DNA from: Haladaptatus pallidirubidus
GTDB taxonomy: Archaea > Halobacteriota > Halobacteria > Halobacteriales > Haladaptataceae
Length of the DNA: 64,000 bases
Reading direction: 5' to 3'
NCBI RefSeq assembly: GCF_020700235.1
Contig: NZ_CP085301.1
Span: 2,852,001 to 2,916,000, forward strand
Positions 1-8,765 of this stretch are shown here, piece by piece. Under the pieces are notes generated by a model, which made no database searches, had not been told where the DNA came from, and saw only the letters and a program-made list of their open reading frames with translations. Both the position numbers and the translations under genes were made by a program. Numbering within the stretch: the first letter of the stretch is position 1; each line of letters begins with the position of its first letter.

Positions 1-41
1 CCATTTTCACGTTTTCGCTTGCCACTGATTTCTTCAGACAT
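1..41 (-). CDS. N-terminus of a gene running off the left edge
   Basis: A minus-strand ATG at 41-39 opens a frame reading MSEEISGKRKRENG to the window edge. Upstream on the same strand lies an AT-rich stretch with TATA-like sequence (about 60-72) roughly 25-30 bases before the ATG, as expected for a leaderless haloarchaeal promoter. Only 13 complete codons are visible, so no function can be given. The charged hydrophilic start argues against a signal peptide. Confidence 0.4.
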   Translation of the reverse strand, partial: MSEEISGKRKREN

Positions 42-124
42 TAAATCTCGATATAACTATTAGTATAAAAAATTTTTCATAGATATATTCCGGAGAGGTG
101 CGGCAATCGTATGTGTATGCTTTT

Positions 125-592
125 CTATGTTCTACAGTCGATATCGGTTTCTAGTTCGTGCTCCAGCAGCTCGTCACCTTCAGCGTCGAACCGAAAGCGC
201 CCCGAAAACGTCTCGCCCGAAAAGAGGTGCGGCATCCAAAGGCGGTCGTCCTCCCACATCTCGTCGTAGGGCACGTTCTCGAAGTCGAACCACCGCGGGT
301 TGGCCTCCACCGTTTCTCGTGGCTCTCCCGAAAACGTCTCGGCGCGGAAGACGTGGACGAACATCTTCGGTTCATCTCCGAACACGAACTCGAACTCGCC
401 GACTTTTGACGGGTCGTTCACGGCGACGCAAATCTCCTCTTCGACTTCCCGAACGGCCGCCTCGATGGGCGTTTCTCCGTCCTCTACCTTTCCACCGGGC
501 CCGACGAACTTCCCCTTCCCGAGGCCACGCTTTTTTCGAATGAGCAGGACGCGCTCGTTTCGTAGTAGGTAGCAAAGCGTCGCAGGTTGCAT
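125..592 (-). CDS. NUDIX hydrolase, MutT-like
   Basis: A 155-residue protein with a clear Nudix box at about residues 34-56: GGKVEDGE followed seven residues later by REVEEE, matching the Mg2+-binding G-x5-E-x7-REUXEE pattern. The short upstream segment RKKRGLGKGKFVGPGG is typical of MutT/MTH1-type 8-oxo-purine nucleotide phosphatases, so sanitising oxidised dNTPs is the likeliest role; this is inferred from family. I chose the ATG at 592 (MQPATLCYLL) because the extra ten residues from a farther start fall outside the fold. It is convergent with nothing and is divergent from the membrane protein at 680. Substrate is not determined. Confidence 0.85.
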   Translation of the reverse strand: MQPATLCYLLRNERVLLIRKKRGLGKGKFVGPGGKVEDGETPIEAAVREVEEEICVAVNDPSKVGEFEFVFGDEPKMFVHVFRAETFSGEPRETVEANPRWFDFENVPYDEMWEDDRLWMPHLFSGETFSGRFRFDAEGDELLEHELETDIDCRT

Positions 593-679
593 ATCGATTC
601 GCTGTTGTCGGTGTAATATCAAGTTTCGGAAAACCGAAACGGGACAAACTATTTATGTTCAGTTCGACAACATATTTCT

Positions 680-1072
680 ATGAAAGCGGCGATCATCTCG
701 GCACCCACCGGCGGGATGGGCCACCGAGGTCTCCGATTGCTCGGTACGTTCATCCTCCTCATCAATCTCGGCCTCCTGTTCGTCTTCGGTTTCGACGTGC
801 TGACCGACTTAAGTCGGCTCGTGCAGGTCGCCCTCGGCATTCTCGGCGGCCTACTTTTCATCGGTGCGACCATTGACCTCTCGTGGAACGTCGAAGGACA
901 CCGACTGGCGGGAATTGGGTATCTCTGTCTCGCGTCGTCGTACCTGTTCGCCAACCTGCCCGTTTTCGATAACATTTGGTGGGCAGTCATCACGGTCGTC
1001 AGCGCGCTCTCGCTGGCGTTCATCAGTTTCGACGTCGCGCGCGGCGGGCGTCACTTCAACATCAACGCCTGA
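680..1072 (+). CDS. Four-helix small membrane protein
   Basis: A 130-residue protein with four hydrophobic segments (about residues 20-40, 48-66, 73-90 and 98-116) joined by short loops, and a polar tail ending HFNINA. No catalytic motif is visible. It stands alone, divergent from the NUDIX gene and convergent with the next minus-strand gene. I do not recognise the family; a conserved haloarchaeal integral membrane protein is the most that can be said. Confidence 0.7.
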   Translation: MKAAIISAPTGGMGHRGLRLLGTFILLINLGLLFVFGFDVLTDLSRLVQVALGILGGLLFIGATIDLSWNVEGHRLAGIGYLCLASSYLFANLPVFDNIWWAVITVVSALSLAFISFDVARGGRHFNINA

Positions 1073-1087
1073 TTCGGTTTCCGAAAC

Positions 1088-1564
1088 TCACTCCACCGAA
1101 AACGGACTCTCCGTTTCTTTCCACTTCCATCCCGGCAATCGCGTCTGGAATCCGGCGGCGAGCGCGGCCTCCAAGTCGTCCACTCCCGCTGCTTCGTCGT
1201 CTTCGTGGTGCATCACGTCCGCGTAGTGGAAGGTCGCTTCGCCGAGCAGCCGAAGCGGTTGATTTCCCGCGATCATTCCGGCGAGTTCCCTGCCGAGGAG
1301 TTCATCAATCACGAACCCTGGATAGTCGCCGTCCACGTCCAACTCGCGGAGAATGGCAACCAATCCCGCGACGTTCACCGCGAGGTTGCCGTTCGCGAAG
1401 ACGGCGTCCACCTCGTTTCGGTACTCCGATTCCGTGACTTCGGCGACGGTCGTCTCGAAGGCGTCGCCGAGTTCGTCGCGGACGCGGTTGATGAGCGTCA
1501 CGACGCCAGTTCGGTCGCGCACCCATTCGTATTCGTCGGCGACGCGGGACGGGGAAAGATGCAT
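1088..1564 (-). CDS. Conserved haloarchaeal protein of unknown function
   Basis: A 158-residue soluble, acidic, helix-rich protein beginning MHLSPSRVADEYEWVRDR, with a C-terminal Trp-rich tail (LPGWKWKE). It has no membrane segments, metal-binding cysteines or nucleotide-binding loop. The ATG at 1564 is the only good start. It ends 15 bases from the convergent membrane protein gene. The codon pattern is consistent with a real gene, while the overlapping plus-strand frames are Arg-rich shadows. Confidence 0.65.
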   Translation of the reverse strand: MHLSPSRVADEYEWVRDRTGVVTLINRVRDELGDAFETTVAEVTESEYRNEVDAVFANGNLAVNVAGLVAILRELDVDGDYPGFVIDELLGRELAGMIAGNQPLRLLGEATFHYADVMHHEDDEAAGVDDLEAALAAGFQTRLPGWKWKETESPFSVE

Positions 1565-1672
1565 GCAGATAGCTTGCCGAGGAGCGATTTAGTTGTACCG
1601 CCGGGTGTGTAATTCTCCTTCGAGCGGACCGCTGGAGGGGGAAACGCGGCTGGTTCGCGAATATTGAGAAGG

Positions 1673-1682
1673 CTTTTATAAC
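1673..1682 (+). promoter_or_regulatory. TATA box upstream of aCPSF1
   Basis: CTTTTATAAC is a good haloarchaeal TATA element in the 365-base gap between the gene ending at 1564 and the ATG at 1929. Initiation about 25 bases downstream would give aCPSF1 an unusually long 5' leader of roughly 220 bases containing a small GCGCA/TGCGC hairpin (about 1758-1771). A 47-codon frame (1686-1829) starts too close to the box to be leaderless, and I do not call it. Confidence 0.4.
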
Positions 1683-1928
1683 CCCATGGATTACTATGTG
1701 ATAAGCGGGTTTTCCTGTGTCCCCCATGAGCAGTTGGCTTTCGGAGACCGGGACCACACTATGCGCAGTAGTGCGCGACATTACAATCCCGCAAAAAATA
1801 AGCGAGACAATCTATGCTGTGCTGTCTAAGTCGTAGTGATTACGGTGTTCGTGCCGTTTGCGACATCATTCGAGACATCGGACAAACAGCACTCGCTCTC
1901 TCGACGGACGAAGCAGACTGTTTTCACC

Positions 1929-3845
1929 ATGAGTAAAGTAGAGCAACAACTCGAAGACCTCAAAGCAACGATTACGAGCGAACTGCCGAGCGACATTTCG
2001 GTGTCTGACGTCAAGTACGAAGGCCCCGAACTCGTCGTCTACACGCGTGACCCGAAAAAGTTCGCGAAGAACGGCGACCTCATTCGGAAACTAGCGAGCC
2101 AACTTCGGAAACGAATCACGGTTCGTCCCGACCCGGACGTGCTTTCGCGGCCGGATAGGGCAAGAAAGGACATCCTCGAAGTGATTCCGGACGAGGCGGG
2201 CGTCACTGACCTCGATTTCCACGTCGATACTGGGGAAGTCGTCATCCAAGCCGAAAAGCCGGGAATGGTTATCGGCAAACACGGGAGTACTCTCCGTCAA
2301 ATTACACAGGAAGTGGGCTGGACGCCGGAAGTCGTTCGCACGCCACCGATCGAATCCTCCACGGTGTCGAACGTTCGGAACTTCCTGAAACAGGAGCGCG
2401 AAGATAGACGCGATATTTTAGAAAAGGTCGGTCGGCAGATTCACCGTGAGGAGATGAGCAACGAAGAGTGGGTTCGCATCACCACACTCGGCTGTTGCCG
2501 CGAAGTCGGTCGGGCGAGTTTCATCCTCGCGACGCCGGAAACCCGAATCCTCATCGACTGCGGCGACAAGCCCGGTTCCGACGACGTGCCGTACCTCCAA
2601 GTCGAGGAGGCGCTCGGCGCAGGTGCGAGCACCATCGACGCGGTGGTGCTCACTCACGCTCACCTCGACCACAGCGCGCTCGTTCCACTCCTGTTCAAAT
2701 ACGGCTACGACGGCCCGATTTACACGACGGAACCGAGCAGAGATTTGATGGGGTTACTCCAACTCGACTACCTCGATGTTGCCGCGAAAGAAGGCCGCGT
2801 CCCGCCGTACGAGAGCGAGATGGTCCGAGAAGCCATCAAACACACTATTCCGCTCGAATACGGCGACGTGACCGACATCGCGCCCGACGTGAAACTCACG
2901 TTCCACAACGCAGGGCACATCCTCGGTTCCTCCGTCTCACACTTCCACATCGGCGACGGCCTCTACAACGTCGCGTTCTCGGGCGACATTCACTACGAGG
3001 ACACCCGCCTGTTCAACGGCGCGGTCAACGACTTCCCGCGCGTGGAGACGCTCGTCCTCGAATCCACCTACGGCGGTCGAAACGACTACCAGACCGACCA
3101 AGCCGATTCGGAGGAGCGACTCAAAGAGGTCATCAACGAGACGTACGACAAGGGTGGTAAAGTCGTCATCCCCGCGTTCGCAGTGGGTCGTTCACAGGAG
3201 ATGATGCTCGTGATCGAGGAGGCGATGCGAAACGGCGACATTCCGACCATGCCGGTGCATCTGGATGGAATGATTTGGGAGGCAACGGCCATCCACACCA
3301 CGTATCCCGAATACCTCCGCGACGACCTCCGCGACCGCATCTTCCACGAAGACGAGAACCCGTTCCTCGCGCCGCAGTTCAACCATATCGACGGCGGCGA
3401 GGACGAACGACAGGACGTGGCCGACGGCGACCCGGCGATCATCCTCTCGACTTCCGGGATGGTCACCGGCGGCCCAATTATGTCGTGGCTCGAACATCTC
3501 GGGAGCGACCCGGACAACACGATGGTCTTCGTCGGCTATCAGGCGCAGGGAACGCTCGGTCGGCGCATCCAGACGGGGTGGGACGAAATCCCGCTCAACG
3601 GACGCGGCAACCGGAGCAAGACGCTCAGCCTAAAGATGGACGTCGAGACAGTCGATGGCTTCTCCGGCCACGCCGACCGCGCCGGACTGATGAACTTCGT
3701 CAAGACGATGAACCCCCGCCCCGAGAAAGTGCTCTGCGTCCACGGCGACGAGAGTTCGACTCAAGACCTCTCCTCGTCGCTCTACCACGAGTTCAACATC
3801 CGTACCTTCGCGCCGAAGAACTTGGAGACGTTCCGGTTCAAGTGA
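1929..3845 (+). CDS. aCPSF1, beta-CASP ribonuclease (mRNA 3'-end processing/transcription termination)
   Basis: A 638-residue archaeal CPSF1 homologue. Two N-terminal KH-type domains (about 1-140, with a GKHGSTLRQ-type GxxG loop) precede a metallo-beta-lactamase core with the zinc motif HAHLDH at about 243-248, GHILGSS, SGDIHYED, and the beta-CASP segments ESTYGGR and FAVGRSQE. C-terminal SGHADR and VCVHGDE complete the active site. In archaea this protein cleaves U-rich transcript 3' ends and drives factor-dependent termination. The ATG at 1929 (MSKVEQQLEDLK) matches the family N-terminus; the in-frame GTG at 1836 would add a non-homologous 31-residue extension. Length and motifs are complete. 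Confidence 0.96.
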   Translation: MSKVEQQLEDLKATITSELPSDISVSDVKYEGPELVVYTRDPKKFAKNGDLIRKLASQLRKRITVRPDPDVLSRPDRARKDILEVIPDEAGVTDLDFHVDTGEVVIQAEKPGMVIGKHGSTLRQITQEVGWTPEVVRTPPIESSTVSNVRNFLKQEREDRRDILEKVGRQIHREEMSNEEWVRITTLGCCREVGRASFILATPETRILIDCGDKPGSDDVPYLQVEEALGAGASTIDAVVLTHAHLDHSALVPLLFKYGYDGPIYTTEPSRDLMGLLQLDYLDVAAKEGRVPPYESEMVREAIKHTIPLEYGDVTDIAPDVKLTFHNAGHILGSSVSHFHIGDGLYNVAFSGDIHYEDTRLFNGAVNDFPRVETLVLESTYGGRNDYQTDQADSEERLKEVINETYDKGGKVVIPAFAVGRSQEMMLVIEEAMRNGDIPTMPVHLDGMIWEATAIHTTYPEYLRDDLRDRIFHEDENPFLAPQFNHIDGGEDERQDVADGDPAIILSTSGMVTGGPIMSWLEHLGSDPDNTMVFVGYQAQGTLGRRIQTGWDEIPLNGRGNRSKTLSLKMDVETVDGFSGHADRAGLMNFVKTMNPRPEKVLCVHGDESSTQDLSSSLYHEFNIRTFAPKNLETFRFK

Positions 3846-3994
3846 ACGCGCTCGTTCGGTGCTAACACACCTCGCTCGCCCGTTTCGTGTTTATCGAGGG
3901 AGAGTTGTTCCACTGCTTCAATTCGTCTTTTACCGGGAGCAAGGAGAAATTCGAGCGATACGCTGATGTCGATGCGGCTTTTCGGTACGATTCC

Positions 3995-4546
3995 ATGTCA
4001 CTCGCCGAGCAGATGCGCGCGGAGATAGACGACCGGGTTGAGCGGTTACGAGACGAGTACGGACACTTTCCGGTCTGCGAAATGACCGTTGAGAACGACC
4101 CCGAGTTTTTCGCACACGGTCGTGAACTCGTCGAAAGTGGCTGGCTCGGCGATGCAAGCGCGTTCGTAATCGATACCGACGGACGAGCGCTGTTCATACG
4201 CCATCTCGATGCACCTGAAGCGTGGGGAGTACCCGGAGGCGGCCACGAACCGGGCGAGAGCCACGCGGAAACCGCACGCCGCGAAGTTCGAGAAGAGACC
4301 GGCATCGAATGCGAGATAACCGGCGTCTGGTGTGCTCGGCGAAAAACCATCATGCTGGAGACGAACCGCGATAAGCGGTTGTACGCACTAACCGTCCACT
4401 TCGACGCTCGGATGACGGGCAGTGGGAGAGCGTCGGCGACCACCGACGAGGAAGTGCTGGAGGCGAAATGGTTCACAAACCCGCCCAAATCTGTATTCGA
4501 TTTTCTCGAACCGAGGGTGGAGGCATGGGTTAACAGCGACGAGTAG
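3995..4546 (+). CDS. NUDIX hydrolase with N-terminal helical extension
   Basis: The protein has 183 residues from the ATG at 3995 (MSLAEQMRAEIDDRVERL). An N-terminal helical region of about 60 residues precedes a NUDIX domain whose box reads GGGHEPGES then ARREVREETG, a full match. The N-terminal region ending in LVESGWLGDA is characteristic of haloarchaeal NUDIX paralogues that are distinct from the MutT-like protein at 125-592. A longer in-frame frame opens at 3887, but its first 36 residues have no domain signature. Substrate cannot be predicted. It is convergent with the epimerase gene. Confidence 0.85.
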   Translation: MSLAEQMRAEIDDRVERLRDEYGHFPVCEMTVENDPEFFAHGRELVESGWLGDASAFVIDTDGRALFIRHLDAPEAWGVPGGGHEPGESHAETARREVREETGIECEITGVWCARRKTIMLETNRDKRLYALTVHFDARMTGSGRASATTDEEVLEAKWFTNPPKSVFDFLEPRVEAWVNSDE

Positions 4547-4576
4547 GATTTCCGTGTCCTGTCTGATTCGGGGAAA

Positions 4577-4960
4577 TCAGTGCTCTACGAACTCGACGAG
4601 CACGCCGCCGGTCGATTTCGGATGCAAAAAGGCCACATCGTGGCCCCACGCGCCGAGGCGCGGGTCCTCGTCGATGAGTTCGACGCCGTGGTCGCGGGCA
4701 GTCGCCAGCGCTCCTTCGATGTCGTCGGTTCGGAGCGCGACGTGATGGATGCCTGGCCCTCGACTGTCGAGATAGCGGGAGATAGTTCCCTCTTCGATTG
4801 GCTCCAGCAGTTCGAAGTAGCTATCGCCGAATTCGACGAAGACGACCCGGAGACCGTCGAACTCCTCTTCGTGTGCGATAGGTGCGTCGAAGAGCGTCCC
4901 GTACAACTCCGCCAGTTCGCTCGCGTCGTCAGTTGCGATGCCGAGGTGGTCGATGTGCAT
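4577..4960 (-). CDS. mce: Methylmalonyl-CoA epimerase
   Basis: A 127-residue vicinal-oxygen-chelate protein beginning MHIDHLGIATDD and ending GGVLVEFVEH. It contains the metal-ligand elements of the family: His in MHIDHLGI, Glu in SYFELLEP, the GIHHVALRT segment and the terminal VEF. Methylmalonyl-CoA epimerase interconverts the (S) and (R) epimers of methylmalonyl-CoA. It is the third gene of a minus-strand run behind methylmalonyl-CoA mutase (6412-8094) and the beta-propeller gene, with a 60-base gap. That context makes the assignment firm. In haloarchaea the pathway serves propionyl-CoA use and, where present, the methylaspartate cycle. Confidence 0.93.
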   Translation of the reverse strand: MHIDHLGIATDDASELAELYGTLFDAPIAHEEEFDGLRVVFVEFGDSYFELLEPIEEGTISRYLDSRGPGIHHVALRTDDIEGALATARDHGVELIDEDPRLGAWGHDVAFLHPKSTGGVLVEFVEH

Positions 4961-5020
4961 GGTAGCGGTTCGTCGGTGGTCGGTTTAATGCCAATGAATC
5001 GAGCGTCCGAATGCGATCGA

Positions 5021-6340
5021 CTATCCTTCTCTCGGACGAACGACGACCGTTCCACCCTCGCCAACGGCAATCGCCCGGTCGGAATCGACGGCGACCCCGC
5101 GAAGCCCATCAGCGATCGTCCTAATCTGTTCCCAATCGGTCGTCGCGTCGACGCGCTCGTGAACGATTCCACCATCTCCGCAGGCGACGGAGAACTCGCC
5201 CCACGCGAGTGCCCGGAGGGGGTCGTCTCCGAGGCGCTTCGGCGTCCAGTTACCGTCGTCGTATCGGTGGAGAACTCCTGCGTCGTCGATGGCGGCGCAA
5301 TCGCCGCGCGCGGTTGCGCCGATGGCGGTGAGGGTTCCATCCACCGACTCGATACCGATTCGCTCGAACGTTTCGCCGCCATCGGTCGTCTCAAACACGG
5401 AGTCGTTCGTATCGCAGCAGTAGCCGACGCCGTTGGCGAGCGTGACGGCGCAGAGACTCGACCCACTTCCCGGTTTTTCCGGGTCGCCCCACGCGAGGTT
5501 GCCGTCACGATACCGACCGCGTAGCACCTGCCCCGAGCCGTTGACGAGGAGGATCGTCGCGTCGTCGCCCGTTCCCGAGACGGCGATGTCCGTCCAGTTG
5601 TCGGTGATTCTGGAGGGTGCGGAGTAGTCGGTGTGTCTGCCCGTCTCCGGGTCGAGGCAACCGAGGGAACCGCCGTCCCCGGCGAACCAGACCGCACCGT
5701 CGTCGCTCGCGTCCGCACTGCGGAGGTCGAATCCGTCCGCCCCCGGTCCGTCGTCGAGGACGACGCGCCACTCGGCGTCCGTCCCATCGGCGGCGAGCAC
5801 GACGCCACCCTCGCCGAGGGCGAACGCGCGAGCGTCCGTGACGACCACGTCGGACAGCACCGCCTCCGTCGGCGTTTCGGCGGTCGTCCAGCGCGGTTTT
5901 TCCGGGGCGTCTGCGTCCGTATCGTCCGCGTCGTCGGAATCGCTCGAAGCGAGTTCGGCGTCGGAGCGTCGGTTCGACTCGCCGTTTGCCGGTTCACTGC
6001 CGGTTTCGACACTCGGAATCGTTCCAGTCTCCGAGCTCCGGCCGACAGCTGAATTCCTACTGGCTGTCGAATCCGCGCCAGTCGTAAGTTCGTTGTCGGT
6101 AATCGTTGGTTCCGTCTCCTCGACGGTCGATTCGACATCACGACCGTCCGCTTCGCGGAGATACAGCACGATTGGCGGGATAACGTAGGTGGTGACCGCG
6201 ACGATGGCGAACCCGCGGTGGACGAAGGTCAACATCCCGAACGCGGTCAGCGACGCGGTTGCGAGCGCGTGGAGCCACGTCTTCGTATATCGCCGATAGA
6301 ACGCGACGAATCCGCGGCGAGAAGTGGCGGGAGATTCCAT
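5021..6340 (-). CDS. Membrane-anchored BNR/YCF48-like beta-propeller protein
   Basis: A 439-residue protein from the ATG at 6340 (MESPATSRRGF). Two hydrophobic helices lie near the N-terminus (about 20-57). A long acidic, Ser/Thr-rich linker follows, then repeated beta-propeller blades; one blade has the BNR signature ETTDGGETFERIG, and others carry recurring AVGEGG / ACGDGG / GEGGVVLAADG turns. Most of the protein therefore probably forms a propeller next to the membrane. It lies between the mutase and epimerase genes on the same strand with gaps of 71 and 60 bases, so co-transcription is likely. Its link to methylmalonyl-CoA metabolism is unexplained. It carries no catalytic motif. Confidence 0.8.
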   Translation of the reverse strand: MESPATSRRGFVAFYRRYTKTWLHALATASLTAFGMLTFVHRGFAIVAVTTYVIPPIVLYLREADGRDVESTVEETEPTITDNELTTGADSTASRNSAVGRSSETGTIPSVETGSEPANGESNRRSDAELASSDSDDADDTDADAPEKPRWTTAETPTEAVLSDVVVTDARAFALGEGGVVLAADGTDAEWRVVLDDGPGADGFDLRSADASDDGAVWFAGDGGSLGCLDPETGRHTDYSAPSRITDNWTDIAVSGTGDDATILLVNGSGQVLRGRYRDGNLAWGDPEKPGSGSSLCAVTLANGVGYCCDTNDSVFETTDGGETFERIGIESVDGTLTAIGATARGDCAAIDDAGVLHRYDDGNWTPKRLGDDPLRALAWGEFSVACGDGGIVHERVDATTDWEQIRTIADGLRGVAVDSDRAIAVGEGGTVVVRPREG

Positions 6341-6411
6341 TACGTACCCATTGGACTCGAAACGGGTGAGACTTTCCGCCGGGGACGAAACCGTTTTCGG
6401 TCGAAATGCAC

Positions 6412-8094
6412 TTACACCGCAGTTCCGGGGCGATACTCGCCGAACACGTCCCGAAGCACGTTGCAAATTTCGCCGACCGTGGCGTAGGCTTTCACCGCGT
6501 CGATGATATACGGCATCAGGTTGTCGTCACCCTCCGCGGCGTCGCGGAGTGCGGACAGCGTCTCCTCGACTCGCTCGTCGTCGCGCTCCTCCCGAACCTC
6601 GTTCAGGCTCTCTATTTGCCTGCGTTCGTCCTCCTCGGTGACCTCTTGGATGTCCATCTCAGGTTCCTCGTCCACCTCGAACTCGTTGACGCCGACGATG
6701 ATTCGCTCGCCCGCCTCGACCTCCTGCTGGCGGTCGTAGGCCACGTCCTGTATCTGGCGCTGCACCCACTGGCTCTCGATTGCAGAGGGCATTCCACCCT
6801 TCTCGTCGATAGTGTCGAGGAGGTCGAAGGCTTCCTCCTCCAAATCGTCCGTGAGTGCCTCGACGTAGTAACTGCCCGCGAGGGGGTCGATGGTGTCCGC
6901 GGCCCCGCTTTCGTGCGCGAGGATTTGCTGGGTTCGGAGCGCGGTTCGGACGCTCTTTTCGGTCGGAAGCGCGAGCGCCTCGTCCTTCCCGTTGGTGTGA
7001 AGGCTTTGGGTTCCGCCGAGAACCGCCGCGAGGGCCTGATACGCGACCCGAACCACGTTGTTGTCGATTTGCTGGGCCGTTAGGGTCGAACCTGCGGTCT
7101 GCGTGTGGAACTTGAGCTGTTTCGATTTCGGGTTCTCGGCGCCGAACCGCTCCTCCATGATAGTGGCCCACATTCGCCGGGCCGCGCGGAATTTGGCGAC
7201 TTCCTCCAAGATATCGTTGTGCGCGTTGAAGAAGAAAGAGAGCTGAGGCGCGAACTCGTCTACGTCCAATCCAGCGTCGAGCGCGGCCTCGACGTAGGCG
7301 ATTCCGTCGCCGAGCGTAAAGGCGAGTTCCTGCGCCGCAGTCGCACCCGCCTCGCGGACGTGATACCCCGAAATCGAGATGGTGTTAAATTTCGGCGTCT
7401 CCTCTGCGCAGAATTCGAAAATGTCAGTGATGACCCGCATCGACGGCTCTGGCGGGTAGATGTACGTGTTTCGCGCGATGTACTCCTTCAGCAGGTCGTT
7501 CTGGATGGTTCCCCGAAGTTGCTCGCGCGGAACGCCCTGCTCGTCGCCGACCGCTATGTACATCGCCAACAGCACCGACGCGGGCGCGTTGATGGTCATC
7601 GACGTGCTCACCTCGTCCAGCGGAATCCCGTCGAAGACGGTTTCCATGTCGGCCAGCGTGTCGATGGCCACGCCCGACTTGCCGACTTCGCCCGCCGACA
7701 TCTCGTCGTCGGAGGTGTAGCCCATCTGGGTCGGCAGGTCGAACGCCATCGATAGACCGCTCTGGCCGTTGTCGAGCAGGTAGTGATAGCGTTCGTTCGT
7801 CTCGTCCGCCGTCCCGAACCCGGCGTACTGGCGCATGGTCCACAGTCGCCCGCGGTACATCGTGGGATACACCCCGCGCGTGTAGGGGTCTTCGCCCGGG
7901 AAACCGAGGTTGTCCTCGTAGTCCATGTCGGCTACGTCGTTCGGCGTGTAGAGCCGATCTATCGACTGCCCGTCCGTGTCGGTCGTGAACTCCTCCTTTC
8001 GCTCGCCGAATCGGTCGAGCGTCGGGGAGAGCGTTGCTTCTTCCCAGTCGTTTTTCCCCCGGCGGATTTCTTCGAGGTCGTCCGCGTCGAACAT
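6412..8094 (-). CDS. mcmA1: Methylmalonyl-CoA mutase, large-subunit N-terminal (catalytic) chain
   Basis: The protein has 560 residues from the ATG at 8094 ([14 protein letters not shown]), the normal length of the archaeal stand-alone catalytic chain. Hallmark segments are visible: [32 protein letters not shown], and [12 protein letters not shown] of the CoA-binding TIM barrel. The B12-binding domain is absent, as expected for archaea, where it is a separate small protein not seen in this window. The enzyme rearranges (R)-methylmalonyl-CoA to succinyl-CoA. The frame stays open another 119 codons upstream, but that extension is Arg-rich and non-homologous. First gene of the mcm-propeller-mce run. 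Confidence 0.95.
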   Translation of the reverse strand: MFDADDLEEIRRGKNDWEEATLSPTLDRFGERKEEFTTDTDGQSIDRLYTPNDVADMDYEDNLGFPGEDPYTRGVYPTMYRGRLWTMRQYAGFGTADETNERYHYLLDNGQSGLSMAFDLPTQMGYTSDDEMSAGEVGKSGVAIDTLADMETVFDGIPLDEVSTSMTINAPASVLLAMYIAVGDEQGVPREQLRGTIQNDLLKEYIARNTYIYPPEPSMRVITDIFEFCAEETPKFNTISISGYHVREAGATAAQELAFTLGDGIAYVEAALDAGLDVDEFAPQLSFFFNAHNDILEEVAKFRAARRMWATIMEERFGAENPKSKQLKFHTQTAGSTLTAQQIDNNVVRVAYQALAAVLGGTQSLHTNGKDEALALPTEKSVRTALRTQQILAHESGAADTIDPLAGSYYVEALTDDLEEEAFDLLDTIDEKGGMPSAIESQWVQRQIQDVAYDRQQEVEAGERIIVGVNEFEVDEEPEMDIQEVTEEDERRQIESLNEVREERDDERVEETLSALRDAAEGDDNLMPYIIDAVKAYATVGEICNVLRDVFGEYRPGTAV

Positions 8095-8396
8095 TGTGTG
8101 AACAGTCGCGGGGGCGACTCTTAAGAGTTGACGGACGAGGTCGGAAAACGCGGTTTCGAAGTGGAATTGTTGGACGTGAGTGCCGATTGCGAGGAAAACC
8201 AGTTTCCGGTATCGAAACGACGGTTTTCGGTGTTTTGATTGGTATTCCCGACTCCAAACGAAGCTCTCGCTTCGCTCACGAGAACTCCGTTCACGAGGAC
8301 GCCGAGGAACCGCCAGTCTCCCCACTCCTCCCCGCCAGCGCGGACTTGCACCCGGTGTCCGCTGACGCTCACGACTCACGGCTTCGCCGTTCTCTG

Positions 8397-8424
8397 ACGA
8401 GGCGACGCAGCTGCGTCGCCTCGT
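8397..8424. repeat. Perfect 28-bp palindrome
   Basis: The sequence is self-complementary over all 28 bases, with no loop and with AGCT at its centre (arms begin ACGAGGCGACGC). It lies in the gene-free region 3' of nothing obvious and upstream of both flanking genes. A spacerless palindrome would extrude as a cruciform or bind a dimeric protein; it is a poor intrinsic terminator because there is no T-tract. Confidence 0.75.
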
Positions 8425-8639
8425 TCCTCTCGTGCGAACGCGCTGGCGCAACCATACGGCAGGTCAGTCAAGCGATGTGGCGCGCGCTGGCGAGCCTTCG
8501 AGAAGTTCACCTTCGAGGAGGCGAGCCAAAGCCGCGCGAGGGATGAGCGAACGAGCGCCAGTGAGTGAGTAAATCGGTTGGGGAGGCATGTGGGCGGATG
8601 CGGTTGCGGTCATGTGTTGTCGTGATTTGCTACCACCAT

Positions 8640-8679
8640 TTCTACACCAATTCTGACAGTGACCACTTCTACACCAATT
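8640..8679 (+). repeat. Pair of 13-base direct repeats upstream of the sugar dehydrogenase
   Basis: TTCTACACCAATT occurs at 8640-8652 and again at 8667-8679, each preceded by a CCA-type tail, with starts 27 bases apart. The pair lies about 90-125 bases before the ATG at 8766. The spacing is near two and a half helical turns, so it may be a tandem regulator site, but the function is inferred only from position. Confidence 0.5.
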
Positions 8680-8765
8680 TTGGCGGAGACTTACTTCCAC
8701 ATCACCAAATTCCCCCGTACTTGAAGCCCGAAATCATAACCGAATCCCCATCATCGACGATACAA

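Larger units (their letters stand above)
8095..8765. other. Gene-free intergenic region with palindromes and direct repeats
   Basis: This stretch of about 670 bases separates the mutase and the Gfo6-type dehydrogenase. I see no credible gene: all open frames are Arg-rich shadows or upstream extensions. It holds short inverted motifs (GAAGC-TCTC-GCTTC near 8264), a perfect 28-bp palindrome (8397-8424) and a pair of 13-base direct repeats (8640-8679). Confidence 0.6.

Noticed and set aside
1686..1829. 47-codon ATG frame upstream of aCPSF1
   Set aside because: It lies only a few bases after the TATA box, so transcription would start inside it, and its composition is not that of neighbouring genes.
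4585..6141. Long minus-strand frame of 518 codons overlapping mce and the propeller gene
   Set aside because: It is Arg/Ser/Thr-rich and in a shadow frame of two well-supported genes.
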